Below, piece by piece: positions 42,849 to 50,272 of a stretch of DNA of 50,272 nt. The translations under genes were made by a program, and so were the position numbers. Below the pieces are notes generated by a model. That model did no database searches. It had not been told where the DNA came from and worked only from the letters and a program-made list of their open reading frames with translations. Origin of the DNA: Candidatus Fraserbacteria bacterium (lineage in GTDB: Bacteria; Bipolaricaulota; Bipolaricaulia; RBG-16-55-9; JAJCYT01); NCBI GenBank assembly GCA_029262795.1, contig JAJCYT010000026.1, positions 1 through 50,272 on the forward strand. Direction: 5' to 3'. How positions within the stretch are numbered: position 1 is the stretch's first letter; each line of letters opens with the position of its first letter.

Positions 42849-43179
42849 CTCCTTAAAGAAACGTCCCCTTTGTAAGGAGTGGCGGTTAGGAAGGAAGCCC
42901 GACGGGCAGGACGTCGGACCTTTTGAATCGGATTCTCTCAAGTTAACTGCTTGAGGACCTTCGCCTCATACCCACTCTGTCCCTCTCATCGAATCATGAG
43001 TGAGCCTGCCAAGACTCGCCCTTGGCACGACAGTGCGATCAACTGTCGTTAATGCAATGGGGAAAAAATCCACACCACAGGAGGTTGGCAAGATGGTGCG
43101 GCAAAACCCATTGCACTGTTCAGGGATTTTTCCTGCAAGGGCTAAAAACAAAATCCTCCAGAGAGATTGTCTCTAGAGG
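42849..43179. ncRNA. Candidate structured RNA, unidentified
   Basis: About 330 bases with no convincing ORF but a dense series of exact stems: CTCCTTA/TAAGGAG (42849-42879), CCGAC/GTCGG (42899-42917), CTCAAG/CTTGAG (42937-42955), CTCAT/ATGAG (42985-43000), TGCCAAG/CTTGGCA (43007-43027), ACGACAGT/ACTGTCGT (43027-43049), TGCAATGGG/CCCATTGCA (43053-43115) enclosing CACCA/TGGTG, CAGG/CCTG (43121-43135), and CCTCxAGAGA/TCTCTxGAGG (43155-43179). I looked for tmRNA, RNase P, SRP, 6S and B12/SAM riboswitch signatures on both strands and found none. Strand is undecided. The bases 43180-43560 are AT-rich with only weak hairpins. Confidence 0.45.
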
Positions 43180-43560
43180 TTACATAATGACTCAAAAAAA
43201 TTATTAACTGAACGCGCAAATGAAAGTAGAACACTTGCCCAAGAGTCCCCTAGCTTTAATCTCTCACCAAATTAAAACTTTTTTCTAAGTTTAGACTATC
43301 ACATTTAGAAGGTTGTGTCAATGGATGTTCACCTTTGGTTGAGGAAAAACCTCATAAGATCGCTTAATAAGATGTCTTCTTCATGTGTTTAGACCTAATT
43401 TGATCAAAAACTTTGTCAATCAAAAACAATTCATATGCGATGGCTTCACCTGATAGAAACACAAATATGGATGTTTTAAGTTGAACCTATTGTTTGCTTG
43501 TGGAGCCGTTCAGATCACTGTACACTCCCTGACAACCTAAGCCTAGAAAGTGTTTTTCTC

Positions 43561-44511
43561 ATGGATAATCCGATCTTACAGCAGCCATTGATTTTGCTTG
43601 ATGGCGCCATTGGTACGGAACTTGACAACCAAATTGAAACCTCTCACCTGCCCTGGTCTTTGGATGGATTGGTGTTTTATCCACACCTGTTACAAAAAGT
43701 TCACCAAGATTACATCGAGGCTGGCGCACAGGTGATTACCATCAATGGATTTCGTACCAATCAACGGACCCTTGCTCGCGTTGACTGGAACCAAATTGAG
43801 TTACCCGACACCGCTTCGGATGAGCTAAAAGGAATATGGGCTGAGAAAAACTGGGAGGCATTGGAAAAAGTGTTGAATCACCTGGCCGTGAACATTGCAC
43901 AGCAAGCGCGCCATGCTTCCGGTAAAAATGTGCTGATCGCCGGCAATCTTGCCCCGCTTGAAGATTGTTTTGCGCCAGAAAAATCACCTTCTTTGAAAGT
44001 TGCTTTTCCGGAACATCAGCAAAAGGCCAAACACCTTGCCGATGCCGGTGTTGATTTGATTTTGATTGAAACCATGAACCGCATCGAAGAAAGCGAAGCT
44101 GCCCTGCAAGCGGCATTGGAAACTGACTTGCCTGTGTGGATCAGCTTTATTTTCGACAGTCAGCAAACCCTGCTGAGTGAAGAACCTTTGGATGAACTGG
44201 CAACCATGTTAAAGCGTTATGCAACCTCATCGCTTTGCGGTGTGCTGCTAAACTGTTTTTCGATGACGCTGATGGATCGCGCCCTGCCTCAATTGGTCAA
44301 AGCGCTCAGCGACACCGCTCTGCGCGTGGGCGCTTATGCCAACGTCGAAGGCCTGTCCGAAGGCGGTATCTGGCAACGTCACGATGCCCTTACACCAGAA
44401 TTGTATCTGGACCACGCCCAGCGCTGGATCACCGACGGCGCTTCCATTATCGGTGGCTGTTGCGGCACCACACCGCAAGATATTCGAGTTTTGAATAAAC
44501 ATCTATTTTAA
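43561..44511 (+). CDS. Homocysteine S-methyltransferase family protein
   Basis: Zinc-dependent methyltransferase of 316 residues that would pass a methyl group from S-methylmethionine, betaine or a related donor to homocysteine. The opening ILLDGAIGTEL and later ADAGVDLILIETMNRIEESEAAL are typical. The zinc ligands are the cysteine in LLNCFSM and the CC pair in IIGGCCGTTPQDI. It lacks the folate and B12 domains of MetH, so it resembles MmuM/YagD. I chose ATG 43561 because the conserved N-terminus starts there; the 21 upstream in-frame codons are unlike the family. It follows the structured-RNA region by about 380 bases. Confidence 0.9.
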   Translation: MDNPILQQPLILLDGAIGTELDNQIETSHLPWSLDGLVFYPHLLQKVHQDYIEAGAQVITINGFRTNQRTLARVDWNQIELPDTASDELKGIWAEKNWEALEKVLNHLAVNIAQQARHASGKNVLIAGNLAPLEDCFAPEKSPSLKVAFPEHQQKAKHLADAGVDLILIETMNRIEESEAALQAALETDLPVWISFIFDSQQTLLSEEPLDELATMLKRYATSSLCGVLLNCFSMTLMDRALPQLVKALSDTALRVGAYANVEGLSEGGIWQRHDALTPELYLDHAQRWITDGASIIGGCCGTTPQDIRVLNKHLF

Positions 44512-44537
44512 AACTTTTGGAAATACATGAAGGGCTT

Positions 44538-44625
44538 CAAACCCCCAACCCCCTTTGTCTGAAGGGGGCTACGATATGACTGCAGTGATGTTCCTAAATT
44601 ACGAATCGAAGTTCTTAATTAAAAG
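44538..44625. repeat. Copy of the G/C-run repeat family, one end
   Basis: CAAACCCCCAACCCCCTTTGTCTGAAGGGGG-type end (hairpin), then GGGGGCTACGATATGAC and CCTAAATTACGAATCG, which also occurs in the 4103 copy as CCTAATTACGAATCG. A possible matching right end, AAAGGGGCTGGGATTT, lies near 45275, which would enclose the DinB gene; this is speculative. Confidence 0.5.
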
Positions 44626-44655
44626 AGGTTTTCTTCTTTTCTAAAGGAGGTCATA

Positions 44656-45108
44656 TTATGCTTGCAAGTGGTAATCAGTCTGATCACCCCAAGCACTTTG
44701 GAGATAGCCGATTTGGCCCCAATGATAAGTAATATGTGTGGCACCAGAGATCAACAGAACTTTAATTTTCCAAGTCTGACCCCATGGCAATTCACGTGTT
44801 TCTTCCAATTGATCATCAGGAACCGAAGACACCAATTCAGAAAGATCTTTACAACTTTGTTTGAAGCGTTCTAAAGATTGCTCATAGCTGACTGCTTCCT
44901 GATCTTTCGGGTCTGAAGGGGTTTCGCCTTTGATAATGGCGCCGAAAAAATCATTGGCCCAGGCAATGTGATCCACAATTTCTTGTGCTGAACTGCCTTC
45001 ATCATTGGGTTTCCAGTTCGCCTTATCTTCAGGCACGTGCTTGGCTGCCCCATAAAAAAGTTTACCCATGCTTTTAATCCGAAAGGCTTCTGTCCGTTGA
45101 TATTCCAT
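44656..45108 (-). CDS. DinB/YfiT-family putative metalloenzyme
   Basis: Four-helix-bundle protein of 150 residues. The metal site typical of DinB-like proteins is suggested by the histidines in AQEIVDHIAWANDFF (about residue 48) and ATHITYHWGQIGYLQ (about 125-129). Members include thiol-dependent S-transferases and many of unknown role; DinB itself is damage-inducible. AGGAG lies 7 bases before ATG 45108. It is a single gene. The 45109-45337 interval to rsmH holds a C-run repeat remnant and nothing else that I can name. Confidence 0.85.
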   Translation of the reverse strand: MEYQRTEAFRIKSMGKLFYGAAKHVPEDKANWKPNDEGSSAQEIVDHIAWANDFFGAIIKGETPSDPKDQEAVSYEQSLERFKQSCKDLSELVSSVPDDQLEETRELPWGQTWKIKVLLISGATHITYHWGQIGYLQSAWGDQTDYHLQA

Positions 45109-45337
45109 AACAAAACTCCTAAGTCATTTTTTAAGATCATAGCCGCTCGATTCTTTTTTCTGCAAGAAAGAAAAACCTAAACACCCAAACTTCTTTCCGC
45201 ACAGAACAAAGTCACAAACGATAAAACCAACATCAAAATCCAAACTGTAGTCCTCTTCCCATTTTTCTAGACTAAAGGGGCTGGGATTTAAAATCTTTTA
45301 ATCTTCAATTCTCAATCATGTTTATGGCTGTTATCAG

Positions 45338-46258
45338 TTAATCAGAAATCTTTTCCAATGTCCTTAACCGCGCACTACGTGCGCGAGGATTTTGGCTGAT
45401 TTCCTCATCGTCAGGTTTGATGAGTTTGAACACGTTTGCCTGTGGTGTGTTGCCACACACGCATTGTGGCAGGGCAGGGGGGCAGGTGCAGCCTTGGGCT
45501 TTTTCTCTAAAAAATTGTTTGACCAGGCGATCTTCAAGCGAGTGAAAGGCAATCACAGCAAGGCGTCCACCTTTAGCAAGGCAATCAAAGGCGGCTTGAA
45601 GCGCATCTGGAATAATGTTTAGTTCATCGTTGACAGCAATTCTCAATGCCTGAAAAGTACGTGTGGCTGGGTGAATGTTGGACAGCCTGCGTGCTTTGGC
45701 AGAGTAGGTGGCTTCAATCAGTTCTGCCAATTGACGTGTGGTCTTAAGCGGTCGCTGTTCGATGATGTTGCGTGCTATTTGCTTGGCAAATCGTTCTTCG
45801 CCATAAGTACGAATGATGCGTTCCAGATCTTTTTGAGAAATGTCATCTATCAATTCGGCTGCTGTGCAAACGGCATCTGGTCCCATTCGCATGTCCAGTG
45901 GGCCGTCGTGCCGAAAGCTGAAGCCACGATGCGCCTGGTCCAATTGCATTGAGGATACACCAAGGTCAAACAGGGCTCCGTCGAGCTTTTCAATTTTTTC
46001 CTGTTCGAGAACTTTTTTCAGATCAACAAAGTTGGCCTGATGCAGCGAAACTTTTTCACCAAATAATTTTAATTTTTCGCGGGTGGCAGACAAAGTTTCG
46101 GGGTCACGATCCAGGCCAATCAGGCAACCGGTGGTCAATTGCTTACAAATCTCAGCACTGTGGCCGCCTGCGCCGACAGTGGCATCAAGATAAACGCCTT
46201 CTGGCTTGATGTGTAGCGCTCCAATGGAGGCTTGCAGCAATACGGAAAGGTGACTCAA
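45338..46258 (-). CDS. rsmH: 16S rRNA (cytosine1402-N4)-methyltransferase
   Basis: SAM-dependent methyltransferase of 306 residues acting on C1402 of 16S rRNA near the P site. The N-terminus SHLSVLLQASIGALHIKPEGVYLDATVGAGGHSAEI holds the SAM-binding motif. GALFDLGVSSMQLDQAHRGFSFRHDGPLDMRM is the family hallmark, and IAFHSLEDRLVKQFF and the tail NPRARSARLRTLEK complete it. TTG is the start, overlapping the stop of the preceding 54-codon ORF as TTGA. The gene usually heads the mraZ-rsmH-ftsL-ftsI cluster; here it follows csaB instead and no ftsL or ftsI comes after it. Confidence 0.95.
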   Translation of the reverse strand: MSHLSVLLQASIGALHIKPEGVYLDATVGAGGHSAEICKQLTTGCLIGLDRDPETLSATREKLKLFGEKVSLHQANFVDLKKVLEQEKIEKLDGALFDLGVSSMQLDQAHRGFSFRHDGPLDMRMGPDAVCTAAELIDDISQKDLERIIRTYGEERFAKQIARNIIEQRPLKTTRQLAELIEATYSAKARRLSNIHPATRTFQALRIAVNDELNIIPDALQAAFDCLAKGGRLAVIAFHSLEDRLVKQFFREKAQGCTCPPALPQCVCGNTPQANVFKLIKPDDEEISQNPRARSARLRTLEKISD

Positions 46259-46419
46259 TTGATGATGCTGTTAAAAAGACTCTGCCAATAATCCATCACA
46301 GCTTTAACAAAATTGCCTAAATCATCGGGCGAAAAGCTTTGTGGCAAAGCCACATTATTTAAGAGAGGAAACCCGAAAAAAACGATCACGACAACTGCTA
46401 AAATTACCCAAACGTTCAT
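46255..46419 (-). CDS. 54-residue membrane protein between csaB and rsmH
   Basis: Short ORF encoding a hydrophobic N-terminal helix (MNVWVILAVVVVIVFFGFPLL) and a short polar tail with SFSPDDLGNFVKAVMDYW. ATG 46419 overlaps the csaB stop (ATGA), and its own TGA overlaps the rsmH TTG (TTGA). Both junctions imply translational coupling, which argues that it is real. It could be a small divisome or envelope factor standing where FtsL normally neighbours RsmH, but there is no sequence evidence for that. Function unknown. Confidence 0.6.
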   Translation of the reverse strand: MNVWVILAVVVIVFFGFPLLNNVALPQSFSPDDLGNFVKAVMDYWQSLFNSIIN

Positions 46420-47573
46420 TTTTCACCTCGTACATTTGCTGCGCTTACCTTAGTGTTTTTCTGATCATCTTGCAATCCCAGCTGATATCTCAAAAAAGAT
46501 TCCGCATCTTTTAACGAGGCTTCGGCATCGCCGCGAAATTGAGAGGTCGCCTGCCTCAATTGGTTGCCAAAATTGTGAAACCCTTTCAGTAACGTACCAG
46601 TGGTATCCACCAGAGAATCTGCATCAAAATCATTGAGCGGCCAATGCGTCATTGGATGAACCATATTTTGATTCAACTGATTCACATAAACTTCCACTTT
46701 GGGATCATACCCCAATGCCACAAAGGGTACACCTGCAATGGACGACATGATGAGCGAATGAAGCCGACTGCCCCAAAGCACACTCACCCCATCAAACATG
46801 GCCAGATGATTTTCCGGCGTATCCTGACTCAAAGGCAACACGGTCATACTTGGCACACGCTTGTTGAGGGACACCCCAAATTTAAGATCTTGTTTACTGG
46901 CAGCCAAGAAAATCGGTTGCAAACTGTATTGTTTTTGCACTTCTATGATCGCGCTTGCAAGTCGATCACTGACCCTTTCAATTTGACTCTCAGGCGGTGT
47001 GACCAAACCCAGCCCCAATAATGGGCATATTTGCTGATCTTCGTTCGAACGTTGAGGCGCCCTCAGGCTGAGCGCTAAATCCACCCCTTGATACACATTT
47101 GGAAACTCCCATTGAGACAACACCTGAAAACTTTGTGAATCGCGCACGTTGATGTAATCCACATGTTGCAGTTGTTCTACCACCCGCGCCTCACCTCGTT
47201 GTGTTAATGGACCTAGCCCTTGGCCAAGCATAACCACAGGCACCCCCATCCAACTGGCCAAACGAATTAAGCTTAGATAATAAAGCAGTGAGCGACGGCT
47301 GGTGGCATCCTGTAATAAGCCACCACCTCCAAAAATCAACGCTTTAGCCCCCCAAAAGGCTCGAAGCAAAGAACTGAAACGAAAGCGATTCACAGCACGC
47401 ACGCCAAAGTGACGGCGGGTCTGCTCCACATCTCCAGACAAGACCACTTGTTCTACTTCAGGAAAAGTTTGCTTGAGCCAACGCAATACGACGTGCAATA
47501 GGACTTCATCGCCCAGATTGCCCAGGCCATAATAACCAGCTATGACGACACGGTTCTTCTTTTGTTCCCCCAT
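46416..47573 (-). CDS. csaB: Polysaccharide pyruvyl transferase CsaB
   Basis: Enzyme of 385 residues that adds pyruvate ketal from phosphoenolpyruvate to cell-wall polysaccharide, which SLH-domain proteins then bind. The start MGEQKKNRVVIAGYYGLGNLGDEVLL carries the family's GYYGxxNxGDE motif. IFGGGGLLQDATSRRSLLYYLSLI and SRLHSLIMSSIAGVPFVALGYDPKVEVY are further hallmarks. The open frame extends 64 codons upstream, but that part lies inside the DUF5693 gene and is rejected; ATG 47573 gives the family N-terminus. It overlaps DUF5693 by 34 bases and the small membrane ORF by 4. Confidence 0.92.
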   Translation of the reverse strand: MGEQKKNRVVIAGYYGLGNLGDEVLLHVVLRWLKQTFPEVEQVVLSGDVEQTRRHFGVRAVNRFRFSSLLRAFWGAKALIFGGGGLLQDATSRRSLLYYLSLIRLASWMGVPVVMLGQGLGPLTQRGEARVVEQLQHVDYINVRDSQSFQVLSQWEFPNVYQGVDLALSLRAPQRSNEDQQICPLLGLGLVTPPESQIERVSDRLASAIIEVQKQYSLQPIFLAASKQDLKFGVSLNKRVPSMTVLPLSQDTPENHLAMFDGVSVLWGSRLHSLIMSSIAGVPFVALGYDPKVEVYVNQLNQNMVHPMTHWPLNDFDADSLVDTTGTLLKGFHNFGNQLRQATSQFRGDAEASLKDAESFLRYQLGLQDDQKNTKVSAANVRGEK

Positions 47574-49210
47574 TGCAAAATCCCCCAAACCACTGCACCC
47601 ACAATCAGGCCCAGCACCATGCCATTGAACACCCGAAGCAGCGTAAAGTCCAGTGGCGTGTGCAGATGGGCAAAGCTGTTGATCACGGTGGTTTGCCCCA
47701 AAAAGCCGACCAGTGCCATCACAATACCAAAGTCTTTCCAGCGATAAATGCCCCAGGCCAGCCAAAAGAGAAATGCAGGATGGCCAATCAGAAATTCCTT
47801 GAAGCGCGGGCGTGCATACAGCCAGGTTTCCAGTTGACCGCGAAACATTTCTTCAAATGGCAAGGCAGGAATGAACGAATCATTGCCAGAGCGCAATAGC
47901 AACACGGCCAGCCCGCCAATGATACTCAGGCCAAGCACAGCATCCCCCCAAGTCATCGGGCGCTTCCACAACCGTTTCCAGATGTCGCGGCCACGGCGTT
48001 TGGTTTCCCAATAAGCAATTACCAACACCGGCTCAATCAAGGCCAGCTTGACGCCACTGAAACTTTCGAATTTCATAAAATAAATGGGGTCACTCAGAAA
48101 AGCTGCCGCAATCATACCACCAAACACCGACGTGCCCGTCCCAAGCAAAAATACTCGTAGCGCGTAACCAAATCCTTCACGTTCCGGCAATGTCATCAAG
48201 ACACGGTATAACCACATTGGCGTCACAATCGCCATACTCAATGCCAGAAATTGGAGCCCTTCATCCCCACGCTGGAATTGCCATACAATGATCAAGGTCC
48301 CCAATACGGCAATCAACAAAAACACCCACGTGAATTTTTTCCACAAACGTTGGAGCACCCAAATCGTCAACGTCAACACGCCCAAAGACAATGCCCACAT
48401 CATCCAAGCGGGTGTCGCTTTCCAAGTGGGGGGCAGAGAAACATTTCCTATCGTAAATCCTGTCTGTGTCAACCGAGCCACAAGTTGATCCACATCCTGA
48501 GCAAACGTCTGCGGTGCGGATTTTTGATTCAATACCAGCAATCGAAAATTTCGTTCGCGCACGGCACGTTCATAACGATCTGTCGCATCAGCATGTGAAA
48601 GTGCCTGACGTTCACGATCCGAAATAATGTGGCTTCGAATCCAATCGGTCTGTGAATTTCTGACCAATTGGGTAAGGCCTCGTGGTTCGGAAAATTCCAG
48701 GGTGGTCGCCCATATTCCCAATGGTTTGGCAATATCTAAGATTTTGGCAATATTATCTGATGACCATTTCAACACTGTGTCTACAAAAACAACACCATCA
48801 AATTCAAGATTTTCAAATACTTCTCGAAGCAATGTCAGCCGTGGCTGATCCAATACAGGAAGAGGCGGCAAGGAAACAACCAACCCCTTGCCACTGGCTT
48901 TGATAAGAAACAACTGTTCATTTGTAAATGGTGTCTCAAGCGATGCAAAGTGTGCCAACGGCTTGAGGTTGAGTGGGGTCAATGCCTCAACCATGGACGC
49001 ATCGAAGATCACATACTGGGTTAAATTTGGAACTGCAAGCGTTTCCTGCTGCAATGCCAGCCAAGTGGGTGCAGTGATAGCCAGAGACACTTGGCGATAG
49101 TTGGACTCCCATTGGATGCGTTGCATCCCAATCATCCCCGCCACAACGACGGAAACCAAGGTTAGTGCGCCCAAGACCCAGATAATGCTTCGATAAACCG
49201 TTTTGTTCAC
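47540..49210 (-). CDS. DUF5693 family membrane protein
   Basis: Polytopic membrane protein of 556 residues. The N-terminal anchor (about 5-25) is followed by an extracytoplasmic domain to about residue 265 (VVSLPPLPVLDQPRLTLLREVFENLEFDGVVFVDTV, in the style of a TIM-barrel hydrolase without a clear active site). About eight hydrophobic helices follow, ending LVGFLGQTTVINSFAHLHTPLDFTLLRVFNGMVLG, which is the family signature. DUF5693 genes commonly neighbour csaB, so a role in the pyruvylated wall polymer pathway is inferred. The start is taken as GTG 49210 with AAAGGTGA upstream. Confidence 0.85.
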   Translation of the reverse strand: MNKTVYRSIIWVLGALTLVSVVVAGMIGMQRIQWESNYRQVSLAITAPTWLALQQETLAVPNLTQYVIFDASMVEALTPLNLKPLAHFASLETPFTNEQLFLIKASGKGLVVSLPPLPVLDQPRLTLLREVFENLEFDGVVFVDTVLKWSSDNIAKILDIAKPLGIWATTLEFSEPRGLTQLVRNSQTDWIRSHIISDRERQALSHADATDRYERAVRERNFRLLVLNQKSAPQTFAQDVDQLVARLTQTGFTIGNVSLPPTWKATPAWMMWALSLGVLTLTIWVLQRLWKKFTWVFLLIAVLGTLIIVWQFQRGDEGLQFLALSMAIVTPMWLYRVLMTLPEREGFGYALRVFLLGTGTSVFGGMIAAAFLSDPIYFMKFESFSGVKLALIEPVLVIAYWETKRRGRDIWKRLWKRPMTWGDAVLGLSIIGGLAVLLLRSGNDSFIPALPFEEMFRGQLETWLYARPRFKEFLIGHPAFLFWLAWGIYRWKDFGIVMALVGFLGQTTVINSFAHLHTPLDFTLLRVFNGMVLGLIVGAVVWGILQWGNKRRTVSS

Positions 49211-49273
49211 GCCAAATTCACCTTTTGATAGCAAGCACTATAGCTGCTGGATGTACGGACGCAAGTCTTCAGA

Positions 49274-50272
49274 TCAGCCGAGTGAAAGCCGTGGTGGCTC
49301 CGGCAACGGCGCATTGAGGTGCTCGCCAGGGATTTCCCACAAAAAGCGCGAAGGGGCATTGTACATGGCCGTGCCATAGAGCATCCGTTGCGTGGCCCAG
49401 GTGAGATACAGGCGCTCCTTGGCTCGAGTGATGCCCACATAACACAAGCGACGTTCTTCCTCCAATGTGCCTTCACGGATGGAACGGCTGTGTGGTAATA
49501 AATTCTCTTCAGCCCCGACAATGAACACATACTCAAATTCCAGTCCCTTGGCCGCATGGAGGGTAAGCAGCGCCACGCGCTCGGTGACACCATCATAATG
49601 ATCGGCATCACTCACAAGAGCAGTGTGCTCAAGGAATGCCATCAGATCCATGCCTTCTTCCTGCTGTTCAAAAGATCTAAGCTGGCCAATCATTTCGCGC
49701 AAGTTGCCAATACGTTCTTCGGCAGCGCTGTCTGTGCGCTCCAATTCTTCAATATATTCAGTCTGGGTGAGTACCGCATGGGCAATTTCACTGGGTGAGT
49801 GGGTGGGCACTTTTTCACGCAATCCATCCATCAGGCCCACAAAGGCTTTCAATTTTTTGACCGGCGCATTGCCAAGACTGGATGCACCAGGATCACTGGT
49901 CACTCGCTTTAATGCCTCCCACATGGACAGTTGTTGTTCACGTGCAACAACCCGAACGGTGGAAATCGTCTTGGCCCCAATGCCACGACGAGGCCGATTG
50001 ATCGCCCGCGACAAACTGGCTTCGTCGTGAGGGTTTACCAACAGCTTTAAATAAGCCATCAGGTCCTTGACTTCCAGTCGTTCGTAAAAACGCAAACCGC
50101 GCACCACTTCATACGGAATTCGCCAACGGATAAACGTATCTTCCAGTTGGCGTGACAAGGTGTTGACACGATAGAGGATGGCAATCTGATTTAACGCAAC
50201 GCCGTATTCATGATGCAACCGGTCAATCTCGCCACAAACAAAATTGGCTTCTTCATCCTGTGTGCCTGCACC
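49274..50272 (-). CDS. UvrD/PcrA-type DNA helicase, C-terminal part (5' end outside window)
   Basis: Superfamily 1A 3'-5' helicase; 332 codons are inside the window and the frame is open to the edge (GAGTQDEEANFVCGEID). Motif IV region is QIAILYRVNTLSRQLEDTFIRWRIPYEVVRGLRFYERLEVKDLMAYLKL. Domain 2B contains NRPRRGIGAKTI. Motif V is VALLTLHAAKGLEFEYVFIVGAEENLLPHSRS and motif VI EEERRLCYVGITRAKERLYLTWA. The tail is short (PSRFLWEIPGEHLN, then about 15 residues) without the long C-terminal extension of some PcrA proteins. It would act in repair and removal of RecA or stalled polymerase. Confidence 0.93.
   Translation of the reverse strand, partial: GAGTQDEEANFVCGEIDRLHHEYGVALNQIAILYRVNTLSRQLEDTFIRWRIPYEVVRGLRFYERLEVKDLMAYLKLLVNPHDEASLSRAINRPRRGIGAKTISTVRVVAREQQLSMWEALKRVTSDPGASSLGNAPVKKLKAFVGLMDGLREKVPTHSPSEIAHAVLTQTEYIEELERTDSAAEERIGNLREMIGQLRSFEQQEEGMDLMAFLEHTALVSDADHYDGVTERVALLTLHAAKGLEFEYVFIVGAEENLLPHSRSIREGTLEEERRLCYVGITRAKERLYLTWATQRMLYGTAMYNAPSRFLWEIPGEHLNAPLPEPPRLSLG

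Noticed and set aside
42849..43179. tmRNA, RNase P RNA or SRP RNA
   Set aside because: GGAAGGAAGCCC and GGGCAGG recall pieces of SRP and RNase P RNAs, but the invariant AGGAAAGTCC, ACAGAA and GGAAGGAAGCAG contexts and any tRNA-like end are missing.
42966..43207. Two 61-codon ORFs on opposite strands in the structured region
   Set aside because: They cross the inverted repeats, have no ribosome binding site and no resemblance to known proteins.
44654..44874. Plus-strand short ORFs preceded by AAAGGAGG near 44645
   Set aside because: The ribosome binding site is good, but the frame starting at ATG 44658 ends after about 24 codons and is antisense to the DinB gene; probably chance.
47574..47765. 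64-codon N-terminal extension of CsaB
   Set aside because: It lies inside the DUF5693 coding region in another frame; the CsaB family N-terminus begins at 47573.

Overview
The window is a gene-dense stretch of a bacterial chromosome of moderate GC. It carries two tRNAs, no rRNA, no CRISPR array and no intact transposase. I cannot name the organism from sequence alone. A CofD enzyme (coenzyme F420 pathway), a HerA/NurA DNA-end-processing pair, a type III pantothenate kinase, a CsaB/DUF5693 surface-polymer pair, a DUF3105 fusion protein and many TTG/GTG starts with strong GGAGG sites fit best with a Chloroflexota-like bacterium. A Deinococcota-like lineage is the main alternative. This placement is inference.

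Layout. 1-2430: 3' end of a glutaryl-CoA dehydrogenase, a YqeY-like protein, a decayed fragment, a membrane-anchored cytochrome c and an exported protein. 2431-5330: a promoter and a cyclic-di-GMP-I riboswitch ahead of a secreted PKD-domain protein, then a MITE-like element, a PKD lipoprotein and tRNA-Gly(CCC). 5600-9660: signal peptidase I with two small membrane proteins, a divergent EamA transporter and a FAD-dependent amine oxidase. 9680-12150: an overlapping lipM-type/coaX/cofD operon. 12500-16890: gyrB, a GNAT, an SdpR/SdpI-like pair, an unknown protein and tRNA-Leu(CAG). 17000-25230: an HTH regulator with an S9 peptidase, a small protein with an SDR epimerase, a large SurA-like/TPR/DUF3105 protein and an exported repeat protein.

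25550-31515 is a peptide-type ABC importer: a cysteine-rich binding protein, two nearly identical tandem permeases and a second permease type, but no ATPase gene. 31516-34604 is the herA-nurA pair. 34750-36307 holds a small export protein, a HAD phosphatase and a thioesterase. A repeat island (36409-36776) is followed by a primary-type sigma factor, a ComEA-like HhH protein, a cysteine-cluster protein and rarA. 40449-42077 is tupA-tupB (tungstate uptake) without its ATPase.

42176-43560 is the least ordinary part. A GYD-domain gene lies between IS903-like terminal inverted repeats. It is followed by about 330 bases packed with perfect hairpins and without a convincing ORF, which I propose as an unrecognised structured RNA. 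The window ends with a homocysteine methyltransferase, a DinB protein, rsmH joined by overlapping codons to a 54-residue membrane protein and csaB, then DUF5693 and the 3' part of a UvrD/PcrA helicase.

Intergenic DNA carries a family of G/C-run hairpin elements with a conserved GGGGGCTACGATAAG-like core, in at least four places. I found no CRISPR, prophage or defence cluster. The best candidates for new biology are the structured RNA at 42849-43179, the IS903-ended GYD cassette, the riboswitch-controlled PKD protein and the DUF3105 fusion.
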